From Pectobacterium araliae (GTDB lineage Bacteria > Pseudomonadota > Gammaproteobacteria > Enterobacterales > Enterobacteriaceae), in the NCBI RefSeq assembly GCF_037076465.1, contig NZ_AP028908.1, forward strand, positions 4,588,001 through 4,652,000: DNA of 64,000 bases, written 5' to 3'. Below, in pieces: positions 23,906 to 33,719 of the stretch. The notes under the pieces are model-generated. The model made no database searches, was not told the origin of the DNA, and saw only the letters and a program-made list of their open reading frames with translations. Within the stretch, counting starts at the first letter, position 1. The number at the start of each line of letters is the position of its first letter. A program made the translations under genes and the position numbers.

Positions 23906-23924
23906 AATGAAACACTGTTTCTTT
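23906..23924. promoter_or_regulatory. KdgR-type operator upstream of pelX
   Basis: AATGAAACACTGTTTCTTT closely follows the published KdgR-box AATGAAACATTGTTTCATT (16 of 19 positions). It lies 47 bases upstream of the pelX start. The adjacent TTTGTGAC on the minus strand (23932-23939) is a possible CRP half-site. KdgR represses pectinolysis genes until keto-deoxygluconate appears. The remainder of the 313-bp gap (23860-24172) up to glmU shows no gene. Confidence 0.75.
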
Positions 23925-24172
23925 TGTGTGTGTCACAAATGGAAATACTTAAAAACAAAGTCTGCTTTTTATAAAACAACGTGCCGTTTTTGTTGTTGAG
24001 GATCTCATTCTTTCCTCATGCGAATTCATGGTTTTGCGAGTGACTTTCAGAAAAAGCTCACTAAAAATCATCAGTGTTATGCCGGAATTTCGGTAAACTC
24101 TGGTTATTCAGGCCGTAATCGGTTGATCACTTTTATTCTGCGGGGCTGTGGCTTCGTATTGTCAGGATGCTT

Positions 24173-25543
24173 ATGTCAAATAATGCTATGAGTGTGGTTA
24201 TTCTCGCTGCGGGTAAAGGAACCCGTATGTATTCCGATCTTCCTAAGGTGTTACACCCACTGGCGGGCAAACCGATGGTTCAGCATGTTATTGATGCGGC
24301 CATGACGACAGGCGCACAGCACGTTCATCTGGTATACGGTCACGGCGGTGATTTGTTAAAACGTGAATTGGCCGATCCGGCATTGAACTGGGTGTTGCAG
24401 GCGGAACAGTTAGGAACGGGCCATGCGATGCAACAGGCCGCCCCACATTTTGCTGATGATGAAGATATCCTGATGTTGTATGGCGATGTACCGCTGATTT
24501 CAGTGAAAACGCTGGAGCGTTTACGTCAGGCTAAACCGCAGGGCGGGATCGGCCTGTTGACAGTAAAACTGGACGATCCGACGGGCTATGGCCGGATTGT
24601 GCGTGAGAACGGTGCTGTCGTCGGGATTGTTGAACACAAAGATGCCAGCGAAGCACAGCGCCAGATTAACGAGATCAATACCGGCATATTGATTGCCAAC
24701 GGCAAAGATTTGAAGCGCTGGTTAAGCCAGTTGAACAACAACAACGCCCAGGGGGAGTTTTATATCACCGACATTATTGCGATGGCGGCGGCGGAAGATC
24801 AGCGTGTTGAAGCGGTCCATCCCGAACGACTGAGTGAAGTTGAGGGCGTCAATAATCGCCTGCAACTGTCGGCGCTGGAGCGGGTTTATCAACGTGAACA
24901 GGCGGATAAGCTGCTGCTGGCCGGCGTGATGCTGCTCGACCCGGCACGATTTGATCTACGTGGCGAACTGACTCATGGTCGCGATGTGGTGATTGATGTC
25001 AATGTCGTTGTGGAAGGCAATGTTCAACTCGGTAATCGGGTGAAAATTGGTGCAGGCTGTGTGATCAAAAACGCCATCATTGGCGATGATTGTGAGATCA
25101 GTCCTTATTCCGTATTGGAGGATGCCGTTCTGGAAGCGCAGTGCACCATCGGGCCATTTGCCCGCTTGCGCCCAGGATCTGAACTGGCCGAGGGGGCGCA
25201 CGTTGGCAATTTTGTTGAACTGAAAAAAGCGCGTCTGGGGAAAGGATCAAAAGCGGGACATCTTAGCTATTTAGGTGATGCGGATATCGGTTCCGGTGTT
25301 AATATTGGTGCAGGAACGATCACCTGTAATTATGATGGTGCGAATAAACACAAAACGATTATTGGTGATGATGTGTTTGTCGGTTCGGATACGCAACTTG
25401 TGGCACCCGTCAGCGTTGCCAGCGGCGCGACGATTGGTGCAGGCACGACGGTGACGCGCGATGTGGCAGAGAACGAGCTGGTGATCAGCCGTGTGAAGCA
25501 GAAACATATCTCTGGGTGGTTACGTCCGGTGAAAAAGAAATAA
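24173..25543 (+). CDS. glmU: Bifunctional GlcNAc-1-P uridyltransferase / GlcN-1-P acetyltransferase GlmU
   Basis: The 456-residue protein equals E. coli GlmU. The N-terminal pyrophosphorylase domain has [18 protein letters not shown] (about 10-27), [15 protein letters not shown] and LYGDVPLI. The C-terminal left-handed beta-helix of hexapeptide repeats (250-456) contains the acetyltransferase site ([14 protein letters not shown]). It makes UDP-GlcNAc for peptidoglycan, LPS and, here, poly-GlcNAc. I chose ATG 24173 over ATG 24167 because the SD CAGGA is properly spaced only for the second and it gives the E. coli length. It precedes glmS, as in E. coli. Confidence 0.95.
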   Translation: MSNNAMSVVILAAGKGTRMYSDLPKVLHPLAGKPMVQHVIDAAMTTGAQHVHLVYGHGGDLLKRELADPALNWVLQAEQLGTGHAMQQAAPHFADDEDILMLYGDVPLISVKTLERLRQAKPQGGIGLLTVKLDDPTGYGRIVRENGAVVGIVEHKDASEAQRQINEINTGILIANGKDLKRWLSQLNNNNAQGEFYITDIIAMAAAEDQRVEAVHPERLSEVEGVNNRLQLSALERVYQREQADKLLLAGVMLLDPARFDLRGELTHGRDVVIDVNVVVEGNVQLGNRVKIGAGCVIKNAIIGDDCEISPYSVLEDAVLEAQCTIGPFARLRPGSELAEGAHVGNFVELKKARLGKGSKAGHLSYLGDADIGSGVNIGAGTITCNYDGANKHKTIIGDDVFVGSDTQLVAPVSVASGATIGAGTTVTRDVAENELVISRVKQKHISGWLRPVKKK

Positions 25544-25551
25544 TATTTGAT

Positions 25552-25577
25552 GCCTCCGCACGCGGCGGAGGCGGTTT
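25552..25577 (+). terminator. Hairpin after glmU
   Basis: GCCTCCGC-ACGCG-GCGGAGGC forms a perfect 8-bp GC stem followed by GGTTTTG, nine bases after the glmU stop. In E. coli the glmUS transcript is processed near the glmU stop, so this may be a partial terminator or a processing site. Confidence 0.6.
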
Positions 25578-25691
25578 TGTCCTGTGCTTTGACCGATTTC
25601 AGAGTACAAAACAAAACATAATAATCCCCAACTCTCTACAAGGCTCGGGGAACCCGGAAAAACCGGAACAATCAGGTCTAAGACATCCCTG

Positions 25692-25708
25692 GTGACACAA
25701 TATGTCAC
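25692..25708 (+). promoter_or_regulatory. glmS 5' leader hairpin
   Basis: GTGACA-CAATA-TGTCAC forms a stem-loop just before the glmS SD (TAGGAA, 25713-25718). In E. coli the sRNA GlmZ activates glmS by pairing with this part of the leader. The location suggests the same kind of control; the pairing itself was not tested. Confidence 0.4.
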
Positions 25709-25728
25709 TTTTATAGGAATACACATCC

Positions 25729-27561
25729 ATGTGTGGAATTGTAGGCGCAGTTGCGCAACGTGATGTTGCAGAAATTTTACTGGAAGGTTTACGCCGTCTT
25801 GAGTACCGTGGCTATGACTCTGCGGGTCTGGCGGTTGTTGACAGCGAAGGGCATGTCGCTCGCTTGCGCCGTTTGGGTAAGGTGCAGGTGCTGTCTCAGG
25901 CCGCTGATGAGCATGAGCTACACGGTGGTACGGGTATCGCCCATACCCGCTGGGCAACGCACGGTGAACCTTCTGAAGAGAATGCGCACCCGCATGTTTC
26001 TGAACATATCACTATCGTCCATAACGGGATTATTGAAAACCACGAACCGCTGCGCGAACTGATGATCGGTCGCGGTTATCGTTTTGTTTCTGAGACTGAT
26101 ACTGAAGTCGTTGCCCATCTGGTGCATTTCGAACAGAAAGAGAATGGCGGAACGCTGGTTGACGTCGTTAAGCGTGTGATCCCACAACTGCGCGGTGCTT
26201 ATGGCATGGTGGTGTTGGATAACCGCGATCCAAGCGTATTAGTCGCCGCGCGCTCTGGTAGCCCGCTGGTGATTGGCCGTGGTGTGGGTGAGAACTTTAT
26301 TGCTTCCGATCAGCTGGCATTGTTACCTGTGACTCGCCGCTTCATGTTCCTGGAAGAAGGCGACGTGGCGGAGATCACTCGTCGTGACGTGCGCGTGTTT
26401 GATAAATCAGGCCAGCTTGCTACACGCGAAGAAATTGAATCAAAAGTGAATTACGATGCCGGTGACAAAGGCGCGTATCGTCACTACATGCAAAAAGAGA
26501 TCTACGAACAGCCGATGGCAATCAAGAACACCCTTGAAGGGCGTTTCAGCCACGGTGAGATCAATCTTTCTGAATTAGGCCCGAAAGCGGATGAACTGCT
26601 GGCGAAAGTTGAGCACGTTCAGATTATCGCCTGTGGTACGTCCTACAACTCCGGTATGGTTTCCCGCTACTGGTTTGAAGCGCTGGCGGGGATTCCGTGC
26701 GACGTAGAAATCGCTTCCGAATTCCGCTATCGCAAACCTGCCGTGCGTAAGAACAGCCTGATGATTACGCTGTCTCAGTCTGGTGAAACGGCGGATACGC
26801 TGGCGGCATTGCGTTTGTCCAAAGAGCTGGGCTATCTGGGGTCGCTGGCTATCTGTAACGTTGCCGGTTCCTCGCTGGTGCGTGAGTCCGATCTGGCGCT
26901 GATGACCAAAGCAGGCGTAGAGATTGGCGTGGCCTCGACCAAAGCGTTCACCACCCAGCTTACCGTTCTGCTGATGCTGGTGGCGCGTGTTGGCCGTTTG
27001 CGCGGTATGGATGCACAGATTGAGCATGACATTGTTCATGGTTTGCAGGCACTGCCAGCACGTATTGAGCAGATGCTGTCTCAGGACAAACTCATCGAAT
27101 CTCTGGCGGAAGGTTTCTCTGACAAGCATCATGCGCTGTTCCTCGGCCGTGGCGATCAGTACCCGATCGCGATGGAAGGCGCGCTGAAGCTGAAAGAGAT
27201 CTCTTACATTCACGCTGAAGCCTATGCGGCGGGTGAGCTGAAACACGGCCCGCTGGCGCTGATTGATGCCGATATGCCGGTTGTCGTCGTCGCACCGAAC
27301 AACGAACTGTTGGAAAAATTGAAATCCAACATCGAAGAAGTTCGGGCGCGCGGCGGCGAGCTGTATGTCTTCGCTGACGAAGACGCGGGTTTCACCAGCA
27401 GCGAAAATATGAAAATTATTCCGCTGCCGCATATCGAAGAAGTGATTGCGCCAATCTTCTACACGGTGCCGTTGCAACTGCTGTCTTATCACGTCGCGCT
27501 GATTAAAGGCACGGACGTCGACCAGCCACGCAACCTGGCGAAATCCGTTACCGTAGAATAA
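25729..27561 (+). CDS. glmS: Glutamine-fructose-6-phosphate aminotransferase GlmS
   Basis: The 610-residue enzyme matches E. coli GlmS. The N-terminal glutaminase domain begins [10 protein letters not shown], with Cys1 as the nucleophile after Met removal, and includes [18 protein letters not shown]. Two SIS sugar-isomerase domains (about 290-610) contain [22 protein letters not shown] and the final [13 protein letters not shown]. It makes glucosamine-6-phosphate, the first committed step to UDP-GlcNAc. The last codons double as the recognition sequence for TnsD of Tn7. It is 185 bases after glmU, with a leader hairpin. Confidence 0.96.
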   Translation: MCGIVGAVAQRDVAEILLEGLRRLEYRGYDSAGLAVVDSEGHVARLRRLGKVQVLSQAADEHELHGGTGIAHTRWATHGEPSEENAHPHVSEHITIVHNGIIENHEPLRELMIGRGYRFVSETDTEVVAHLVHFEQKENGGTLVDVVKRVIPQLRGAYGMVVLDNRDPSVLVAARSGSPLVIGRGVGENFIASDQLALLPVTRRFMFLEEGDVAEITRRDVRVFDKSGQLATREEIESKVNYDAGDKGAYRHYMQKEIYEQPMAIKNTLEGRFSHGEINLSELGPKADELLAKVEHVQIIACGTSYNSGMVSRYWFEALAGIPCDVEIASEFRYRKPAVRKNSLMITLSQSGETADTLAALRLSKELGYLGSLAICNVAGSSLVRESDLALMTKAGVEIGVASTKAFTTQLTVLLMLVARVGRLRGMDAQIEHDIVHGLQALPARIEQMLSQDKLIESLAEGFSDKHHALFLGRGDQYPIAMEGALKLKEISYIHAEAYAAGELKHGPLALIDADMPVVVVAPNNELLEKLKSNIEEVRARGGELYVFADEDAGFTSSENMKIIPLPHIEEVIAPIFYTVPLQLLSYHVALIKGTDVDQPRNLAKSVTVE

Positions 27562-27590
27562 TTTTCCGGTATTTTATTGGTTATTACTGT
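27503..27590 (+). other. attTn7 target (glmS 3' end and insertion point)
   Basis: The last 20 codons of glmS encode [25 protein letters not shown] sequence that TnsD recognises in many bacteria. Tn7 inserts about 25 bp past the stop, here near 27586. No Tn7-like ends or tns genes were seen, so the site looks empty. Confidence 0.6.
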
Positions 27591-27619
27591 CCGCCTTATG
27601 CTGATAAGCATAAGGCGGA
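27590..27619. terminator. Hairpin between glmS and the DMT exporter gene
   Basis: A 12-bp stem, CCGCCTTATGC with GCATAAGGCGG around loop TGATAA, sits between the convergent glmS and EamA-type gene. Neither strand has a clear U-tract, so termination efficiency is uncertain. Confidence 0.5.
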
Positions 27620-27666
27620 TAACGAGAATGTTTCCACCTGTTGTGATTGGTATGTTGGCACGGCTG

Positions 27667-28584
27667 TTAGGATGAACGCACGATGTGTCCTTTACGTTGG
27701 CGTCGATCGCACCAGATAGTGAAAATTCCGGCCAGTGCCACGACGGACGCTCCCATCAGAGTGGCATATCCTGGTAGATTATCGAGGAATAAATAACCGA
27801 TCACCATCGACCACACCAACGTGGTGTAATCGAACGGTGCCAGTAGTGACGCATCTGCATAGCGCAGGCTGAGGGTCACTAAAATTTGTGCTATCCCACC
27901 AAATAGGCCGCAGCCTATGAGTAACAGCCACTGCCAGCCATGTGGCATTTTCCAGCCAAATACCAGCGTACACAGCCCAATCAGGGTCGTCATCAGGGAA
28001 AAATAAAAGACGATGGCTCCAGGTGATTCTGCACCATTCAAAAAACGAATTTGTATACTCGACGTGGCTGCGCAGGCAGCGGCCAGTAGAGCAAATATGG
28101 CGCCGAGAGCTGTACCATTCAGCGCAAAGCCCGATGAAAACAACGCGCTGCTAACGGTTAAATTAGCTGAAAGCATAATCAGAATGCCGCTGAAGCCAAC
28201 CATCACTGCCAGCCAACGGGAAAAGCGAACATTTTCTTTTAATAAAAGGGCTGCCATTAATACGGTAAATAGCGGTGCGGCATAACTAATGGCTGTCGCA
28301 TCTGCCAGCGAAATATAGACCAGTGCCAGATAATTAAAATACATGCCACCAGTGCCGGAAACCCCCCGAATTAGGTGACCGAAAATATTTTTAGTTTTTA
28401 TCTGTTGCCGGATGTTGCCCTGAATTGTCAGCCATAGCAGGAGCGGGAATAGCGCGATAAAAGAACGGAAAAAAATGACTTCACCGGTAGGGATCGCACC
28501 GTTCAATCCTTTCACACAAGCCAGCATAAGTGTGGCGCAAAGTGCTGAGAGGATTTTCAGCAACACCCCGAGTCTGGCATTCAT
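27667..28584 (-). CDS. DMT-superfamily (EamA) transporter
   Basis: This 305-residue membrane protein has about ten predicted helices arranged as two EamA repeats (roughly 5-140 and 150-290). Features include FFRSFIALFPLLLW, YISLADATAISYAAPLFT and SLRYADASLLAPFDYTTLVW, the typical half-repeat motifs of the drug/metabolite transporter family. Members usually export amino acids, nucleosides or small metabolites; the substrate is not predictable here. It is convergent with glmS and divergent from the importer gene at 28846, across 261 bp that hold both promoters. It is the first gene of the accessory block between glmS and pst. Confidence 0.85.
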   Translation of the reverse strand: MNARLGVLLKILSALCATLMLACVKGLNGAIPTGEVIFFRSFIALFPLLLWLTIQGNIRQQIKTKNIFGHLIRGVSGTGGMYFNYLALVYISLADATAISYAAPLFTVLMAALLLKENVRFSRWLAVMVGFSGILIMLSANLTVSSALFSSGFALNGTALGAIFALLAAACAATSSIQIRFLNGAESPGAIVFYFSLMTTLIGLCTLVFGWKMPHGWQWLLLIGCGLFGGIAQILVTLSLRYADASLLAPFDYTTLVWSMVIGYLFLDNLPGYATLMGASVVALAGIFTIWCDRRQRKGHIVRSS

Positions 28585-28845
28585 GGTATTACCTTATTAG
28601 TTACGCACGTAGACCGCGTAACCTTATTACGCCCCTCACGCGCCCGATAAGATAATTTTGCTCTGCCAGAATAACGTTTACTTATTATTCCCCATTCGGT
28701 GTCATATAAATTACATATCCCGTAACAGGGTTTCTGTCTTACCTCCTTCAAGGCAATGTCGATATAGTCGCTATTAGTCCATAAATAGCGCTGAGCTGGC
28801 AGTCAACGGCGTGTATTCAACGAACTCACACTTTGGAGAAACATC

Positions 28846-29685
28846 ATGACTTTGAAATATAGCGCCTGTTCGGTGTTAGCCTTGCCACTGGTTCTGGCTT
28901 TTTCGCCGGCGAAGGCGGATTTGCTCTCCGATATTACCGCTCGCGGTGATCTGCGATGCGCGGTCTATTCCGATGTACCGCCGTTCTCCTCTCCCGATCC
29001 GAAAACGCGCCAATTGGCAGGTATGGACGTGGATTTGTGTCATGCACTGGCAAAAGAGATAGGGTTGAAGGTTACGCTGGTTCCGACCTCCGTGGAGGCT
29101 CGCATCGCCGTCATCGCAACAGGACGTGCAGACGTGCTGATTGCCAATCTTGCCTACACCAAAACCCGTGGTAATCAGATTCAGTTTAGCGACCCGTACT
29201 ATGTTGCTAAAGAGATGCTGCTGGTAAAAAAAGCCAATGCGGATAAGGCTATTGAGGATTTCAAAGGTCAACGCATCAGCGCAACCAAAGGCACCACGTC
29301 TGAGCAATCTATTCACCTGAAAGGCGGTAAAGCCGTGACCTTCCAGGATGCTGCCTCTGCCTTCCTGGCATTGCAGCAAAATAAAGCCGTAGGTTTTGTA
29401 ACCAATACCATGACGGGGATCAAAATGATTTCGCAGGCAAAAAAAGATGGCATTGAGTTGGCGATGATAAAAGAGCCTATGGCGCTGGAGCCGATTGGCG
29501 TGGGTATGAAACGCGATGAACCCGCGCTGCTGGCGAAGGTCAACAGCAGCCTGAAAACCATGGATGATAACGGCACTATTGATGGTATCTGGGATACCTG
29601 GATTGGCCCGAATACCGAGTACAAGATGGTACGTGAAGAACGTGTTCAGCCGCTGGCTAACCTGAAATTTGAACCGCTGGAATAA
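28846..29685 (+). CDS. Periplasmic solute-binding protein, polar amino acid ABC family
   Basis: This is a 279-residue SBP family 3 protein. Its signal peptide occupies about 1-24 (cleavage after SPAKA), followed by DITARGDLRCAVYSDVPPFS, the family signature DVDLCHALAKEIGLKV and the two-lobed hinge segments. It should bind an amino acid or similar anion and deliver it to a HisMQ-type permease pair. The matching permeases and ATPase are probably those at 36122-38324, 6.4 kb downstream. pxpB follows after three bases, which couples uptake with 5-oxoproline metabolism. The SD TTGGAGAA is good. Ligand identity (5-oxoproline, glutamate or other) is unknown. Confidence 0.88.
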   Translation: MTLKYSACSVLALPLVLAFSPAKADLLSDITARGDLRCAVYSDVPPFSSPDPKTRQLAGMDVDLCHALAKEIGLKVTLVPTSVEARIAVIATGRADVLIANLAYTKTRGNQIQFSDPYYVAKEMLLVKKANADKAIEDFKGQRISATKGTTSEQSIHLKGGKAVTFQDAASAFLALQQNKAVGFVTNTMTGIKMISQAKKDGIELAMIKEPMALEPIGVGMKRDEPALLAKVNSSLKTMDDNGTIDGIWDTWIGPNTEYKMVREERVQPLANLKFEPLE

Positions 29686-29688
29686 GTT

Positions 29689-30390
29689 ATGGAGCTGTTA
29701 GCACGTGACCGCACTATGCTGAATAAAACCGAGAATGTCGATACGGTGAGGCTATCCACGATGGGTAGCCGTGCCTGGCTAGTGGAAGCGCCCGGTGAAT
29801 TCAGCTTGGCTGCTCAGCGCCGTATCTGGTCGCTGGCACAGAAGCTTGCAGGGCGTGATGAGGTGGAATCGTTAATTCCTGGTGTGACTAATTTGCTGAT
29901 TTTGTTGCGTGCTACACCAGACGATCCTGACGATTTCCCACGACGGCTGCTGTGTTATTGGCAGCAGGCCAGCGAGGTTCACCCCAAAGGCAAGCGTATT
30001 GACATTCCAGTGACGTACGGCGGCGAACTGGCAAGCGATCTGGATGCTGTCTGTCGCCATACTGGCTTCTCCGCGAAAGAGGTTATTCGCCGTCACTATC
30101 AGGGCAGCTATACGGTCGTTGCTCTCGGCAGTGCGCCCGGTTTTGGGTATTTGCACGGTCTTGATCCGTTACTTGCTACGCCGCGTAAAAAAGTGCCGTC
30201 GTTTAACATGCTTAAAGGCACGGTCACCATCGGCGGGCCACAAACGGGAGTGTCGGTGCTGACGGGGCCGAACGGCTGGAATGCCATTGGTTTTGCCGAT
30301 CTGGTGATGTTTGATCCGCTGGCGGATAACCCCGCGCTAATGGCGCCAGGCGATACCATCCGCTTTATACCGCAGAGGATTGAGCTGTGA
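29689..30390 (+). CDS. pxpB: 5-oxoprolinase subunit PxpB (KipI family)
   Basis: The 233-residue cytoplasmic protein has an AHS1 domain (carboxyltransferase-related), with LAAQRRIWSLAQKLAG, RIDIPVTYGGELASDL and the conserved GSAPGFGYLHGL and GTVTIGGPQTGVSVLTGP. With PxpC and PxpA it forms the prokaryotic ATP-dependent 5-oxoprolinase that opens pyroglutamate to glutamate. The start at 29689 has an SD (GGAA) in the preceding stop region and gives about 20 extra N-terminal residues; ATG 29716 is an alternative. Its stop overlaps the GTG of pxpC, indicating translational coupling. Confidence 0.88.
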   Translation: MELLARDRTMLNKTENVDTVRLSTMGSRAWLVEAPGEFSLAAQRRIWSLAQKLAGRDEVESLIPGVTNLLILLRATPDDPDDFPRRLLCYWQQASEVHPKGKRIDIPVTYGGELASDLDAVCRHTGFSAKEVIRRHYQGSYTVVALGSAPGFGYLHGLDPLLATPRKKVPSFNMLKGTVTIGGPQTGVSVLTGPNGWNAIGFADLVMFDPLADNPALMAPGDTIRFIPQRIEL

Positions 30391-31379
30391 TTGAAATTGA
30401 GCGAACGGGAGCACTGAATACCGTACAGGATTTGGGGCGTAAGCATTTTCGGCATCTTGGCGTATCGGTAAGCGGTGTAATGGATACGCTGGCATTACGG
30501 GCGGGGAATACGCTTCTCGGCAACGACGATAACGCTGCCGCTATTGAAGTGCAGGTATTCCCCTTGCGCGTACGCTTTCGTCAGGCGATGTCGATTGCAC
30601 TCACGGGGGCTGATTGCCGTGCCTTGCTTGATGGTGTGGAGCTACCGCCATGGTGGGGGTGCCGCGTGGAAAAAGATCAGGTGTTGGAGATGCGTTTTCC
30701 ACGCTCCGGTGCCAGGGGGTATTTATGTGTCGCGGGGGGCATTGATGTGCCGTTAGTGATGGGATCACGTAGTACGGCGCTGCGCGGCGGGTTTGGTGGG
30801 TTATACGGCCGACCGATAGAGAAAGGGGATGTATTGCCCGTTGGGGTATCCACCGCTCCGCCGCTGCCCGCTTGCGGTGTGGGAATTGAACCGCCGGATG
30901 TTGCCCTGCGTGATGTTTTCCCCATCCTCGACAATGACACCCTGTCAATCCGCGCTATCCCTTCAGGTGAGTATCACCTGTTTGCACATGATTCAGAGCG
31001 TTTCTGGCAGCAACCATGGCAAGTGTCGCTACAGAGTAACCGAACGGGTTATCGGTTGTCGGGTGAACCTATCCAACCTTCCCACGTTATTGAGATGCGT
31101 TCTTACGGGCTGATCCCCGGTATTGTTCAAGTCCCTCCAGCGGGGGAGCCAATCATTCAGTTGAGCGATGCCAATACGGCAGGCGGCTACCCCAAAATGG
31201 CCTGTGTGATTGAAGAAGATCTCTGGCGTCTTGGTCAGCTACAGGCAGGGAAGTCGATTCAGTTCATTCAAAGCGACGCAAAAGAGTCCGTTGTGGTACG
31301 ACGTGCCACTGAGCGCTGGCTGGCACGCCTGAAAGCGTTAGCGTTGCCGCTGGCATCCATGACTGAGCAGAGGACATAA
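30387..31379 (+). CDS. pxpC: 5-oxoprolinase subunit PxpC (KipA family)
   Basis: The 330-residue protein carries an AHS2 domain, beginning IEIERTGALNTVQDLGRKHF and containing GVSVSGVMDTLALRAGNTLL and SDANTAGGYPKMACVIEEDL, all family landmarks. It pairs with PxpB. In older annotation these two are allophanate hydrolase or KipI/KipA-like, but the operon with pxpA identifies 5-oxoprolinase. Translation begins at GTG 30387 inside the pxpB stop (GTGA). The stop overlaps the pxpA ATG (TAATG). Confidence 0.88.
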   Translation: MIEIERTGALNTVQDLGRKHFRHLGVSVSGVMDTLALRAGNTLLGNDDNAAAIEVQVFPLRVRFRQAMSIALTGADCRALLDGVELPPWWGCRVEKDQVLEMRFPRSGARGYLCVAGGIDVPLVMGSRSTALRGGFGGLYGRPIEKGDVLPVGVSTAPPLPACGVGIEPPDVALRDVFPILDNDTLSIRAIPSGEYHLFAHDSERFWQQPWQVSLQSNRTGYRLSGEPIQPSHVIEMRSYGLIPGIVQVPPAGEPIIQLSDANTAGGYPKMACVIEEDLWRLGQLQAGKSIQFIQSDAKESVVVRRATERWLARLKALALPLASMTEQRT

Positions 31380-32152
31380 TGAAAATTGATGTGAATTCCG
31401 ACATGGGCGAAGGTTTTGGTGTCTGGCGTGTCTGCGATGATGACGCCATGATGCGGATTGTTTCGTCCGCCAATATTGCCTGTGGCTTTCATGCGGGCGA
31501 TCCGGCGATCATGACGCGAATGGTGCGGCTGGCAAAAGTACACGGTGTGGGTATTGGCGCGCATCCTGGGCTGCCTGATAAATTGGGATTTGGGCGCAAA
31601 GAGATGGCCTTTAGCGCCGACGAACTGTGCCAGCAGGTGGTGTACCAAATTGGTGCGCTATGTGCGTTGGCCAAAAATGAAGATATGCGCGTTTCCCACG
31701 TCAGTTTTCATGCGGCGTTGGGCAATATGATCAACCGTGATGACATATTAGCGCTTCAGGTAATGCAGGCCATACATCGTCTTGATCCTGAACTGATTAT
31801 TTTCTCTCAGCCGGATACCATTATTGAGCGCGCCGCTCGTGAGGCAGGCTTGAGAAGCCTCACGCTATTTTTAGCGGATCGTGCCTATGATGCACAGGGG
31901 CATTTGGTGCCGCGTGGCACCGCCGGGGCGTTGATTAGCGAAGAAAAACAGGTACGCGAGCGTGTACGCCAGTTTTTGGAACAAGGCACGGTCAAGACGA
32001 TTGAAGGGGAGTGGATTTCTGTTCGCGCCAGGTCTATTTTGGTCCACAGCGACACACCAGGTTCGGTTGAACTGGCTGCCATTGTGCGTAGTGAAATCGA
32101 AGCCTGTAGCGGCACTGTCGCGCCCGCAGCGGATGTTGTCGCACTATCATAA
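31379..32152 (+). CDS. pxpA: 5-oxoprolinase subunit PxpA (LamB/YcsF family)
   Basis: The 257-residue TIM-barrel protein begins MKIDVNSDMGEGFGVW and has SSANIACGFHAGDPAIM, GAHPGLPDKLGFGRKEM and the C-terminal VHSDTPGSVELA, all hallmarks of the LamB/YcsF family. It is the third subunit of the ATP-dependent 5-oxoprolinase that converts 5-oxoproline to glutamate. It is the last gene of the SBP-pxpBCA unit. A stem-loop at 32188-32215 separates it from the convergent aminotransferase gene. Confidence 0.9.
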   Translation: MKIDVNSDMGEGFGVWRVCDDDAMMRIVSSANIACGFHAGDPAIMTRMVRLAKVHGVGIGAHPGLPDKLGFGRKEMAFSADELCQQVVYQIGALCALAKNEDMRVSHVSFHAALGNMINRDDILALQVMQAIHRLDPELIIFSQPDTIIERAAREAGLRSLTLFLADRAYDAQGHLVPRGTAGALISEEKQVRERVRQFLEQGTVKTIEGEWISVRARSILVHSDTPGSVELAAIVRSEIEACSGTVAPAADVVALS

Positions 32153-32187
32153 ACTCTCCCTGCTAATCCGCGATGCACCTGGGGTTC

Positions 32188-32215
32188 CCCTCTTCACCCC
32201 TAGGAGTGAAGAGGG
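32188..32215. terminator. Convergent hairpin between pxpA and the aminotransferase
   Basis: CCCTCTTCAC and GTGAAGAGGG form a perfect 10-bp stem with an 8-base loop, between two convergent stop codons. U-tracts are weak on both strands, so this is likely but not certain as a bidirectional terminator. Confidence 0.6.
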
Positions 32216-32220
32216 CTCGA

Positions 32221-33444
32221 TTAATGGCAACCGTTGCAGAATGCTCTCAGGCGTGCGCATCCGGTCTCAAGGCGTTCCATGCTCGTAGCGTAAGAAAGAC
32301 GAATATACGGGCTAATACCATAGGCGGCTCCTTGTACCGTTACTACGTATTGCTCTTCAATCAGCGCCATGACAAAGTCAGCATCGCTTTCAATGCGCCG
32401 TCCGCCTGCACTGGTCTTGCCAATGAAATTGGCGATATTCACAAACAGATAAAAAGCCCCCTGCGGTTTGTGGCAGTGCAGGCCGTCAATGGCTGCCAGT
32501 TTTTCCAGTACGAAATCCCGACGCTGGCGATAAATCATGGCGCGCTCTTTAAGCAGATCCTGTGGGCCATCTAATACCGCAATCGCTGCTGCCTGCGCCA
32601 GCGTCGATATGCCGCCCGCATTTTGCGTGTTCACATTGCTCATTGCTTTGATTAACGCAACGGGACCCCCACAAAAACCCAGTCGCCAGCCCGTCATTGA
32701 GTATGCTTTTGACACACCGTTGACCGTGAGTACGCGATCAAACAGACGTGGTTCGACCTGCGCCATAGTCAAAAATTTGCAGTCGTCATAAATCAGGTGC
32801 TCGTATATATCATCGGTCATGATCCAGACATGCGGATTATCCAACATGACATCGGCGATAGCCTGTAACTCATCCCGGCTTGCCACGGCTCCGGTGGGGT
32901 TGCTCGGATAATTCAGCAATAGCCATTTGGTGTTCGGCGTGATCGCATGAGCAATATCTTGCGGCAAGGGTTTAAAATTATGCTCTTCACGGCAAGTGAC
33001 GGGCACAGGTGTACCGCCAGCAAATTTTACGATGTCGGCGTAGCTTATCCAGGAAGGCGTGGGAATGATGACTTCGTCACCCGGATTAATTGTTGCCATC
33101 ATGGCATTGAAAATAATCTGCCGGGCACCGCCGGAGGTAATGATTTGGCTGATGTCGTAGTTGAGATGGTTATCGCGCTTGAATTTGCGCTGAATAGCCG
33201 CCCGTAGCGCGGGCGTGCCGTCGGTCGGTGGATAGCGCGTATCGCCCGCGAGGGCGGCAGCATAAGCCGCTTCAATCGCGTGCACCGGAGTAGGGAAGTC
33301 CGGCTCACCGGTTGAAAGCCCAACCACATCAATGCCCTGAGCGGCAAGGTCACGTGCTTTTTGCGTCATCGCGACGGATGCGGAAATAGCGATGTTATTA
33401 AGTCGATCGGCAATATCTGGCATATCACAGGTGTTCCAGGTCAT
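32221..33444 (-). CDS. PLP-dependent class I/II aminotransferase (aspartate aminotransferase type)
   Basis: The protein is 407 residues from ATG 33444, or 400 from ATG 33423 (MPDIADRLNN), which has the better spaced GGAA. The frame stays open to 33774 but would then cross the nac promoter, so I rejected the long form. Motifs are GLSTGEPDFPTP, YPPTDGTPALRAAI, NYPSNPTGAVASRDEL, IMTDDIYEHLIYDD and the PLP-lysine segment VNGVSKAYSMTGWRLGF. The subfamily (AAT Ib) transfers amino groups between glutamate and oxo-acids. Placed between pxpA and nac, it may use the glutamate released from 5-oxoproline. Substrate preference is unknown. Confidence 0.85.
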   Translation of the reverse strand: MTWNTCDMPDIADRLNNIAISASVAMTQKARDLAAQGIDVVGLSTGEPDFPTPVHAIEAAYAAALAGDTRYPPTDGTPALRAAIQRKFKRDNHLNYDISQIITSGGARQIIFNAMMATINPGDEVIIPTPSWISYADIVKFAGGTPVPVTCREEHNFKPLPQDIAHAITPNTKWLLLNYPSNPTGAVASRDELQAIADVMLDNPHVWIMTDDIYEHLIYDDCKFLTMAQVEPRLFDRVLTVNGVSKAYSMTGWRLGFCGGPVALIKAMSNVNTQNAGGISTLAQAAAIAVLDGPQDLLKERAMIYRQRRDFVLEKLAAIDGLHCHKPQGAFYLFVNIANFIGKTSAGGRRIESDADFVMALIEEQYVVTVQGAAYGISPYIRLSYATSMERLETGCARLRAFCNGCH

Positions 33445-33719
33445 GAGTCTGCGGGAGACTACGCAAGGGCGCAGTAGGTGAGTGTCATCAATAAGCAAGG
33501 TGACGTGTATCGAGGATAGGGAACCGACGGTGTGAGCGGTTAATACTGCTTTGTTGTGGGGACATAACCGAATGCGATAGTTAACTGGATGGTTTCTCCT
33601 CTCGTGATGCAACGGTTCGTGGATCTGCTCTGTAACGGTGCGTTCCACCAGAAGCTGGATGTCGTGCATTTTCAGCCTTCGCCTTTGCTGGCGCTGTCGT
33701 CGTTGAAGCGCGTCATAAC

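Noticed and set aside
26575..27492. 305-codon open frame antisense to glmS
   Set aside because: It has the same character as the atpA shadow: Arg/Gln/His-rich, no domain, no start signal.
27562..27666. Tn7 left end after glmS
   Set aside because: No TGTGGGCGGACA-like terminal sequence or TnsB repeats were seen.
33600..33660. GGTGC-N-CCACC as an NtrC enhancer near 33636
   Set aside because: The half-sites are inverted relative to the NtrC consensus TGCACC-N5-GGTGCA.
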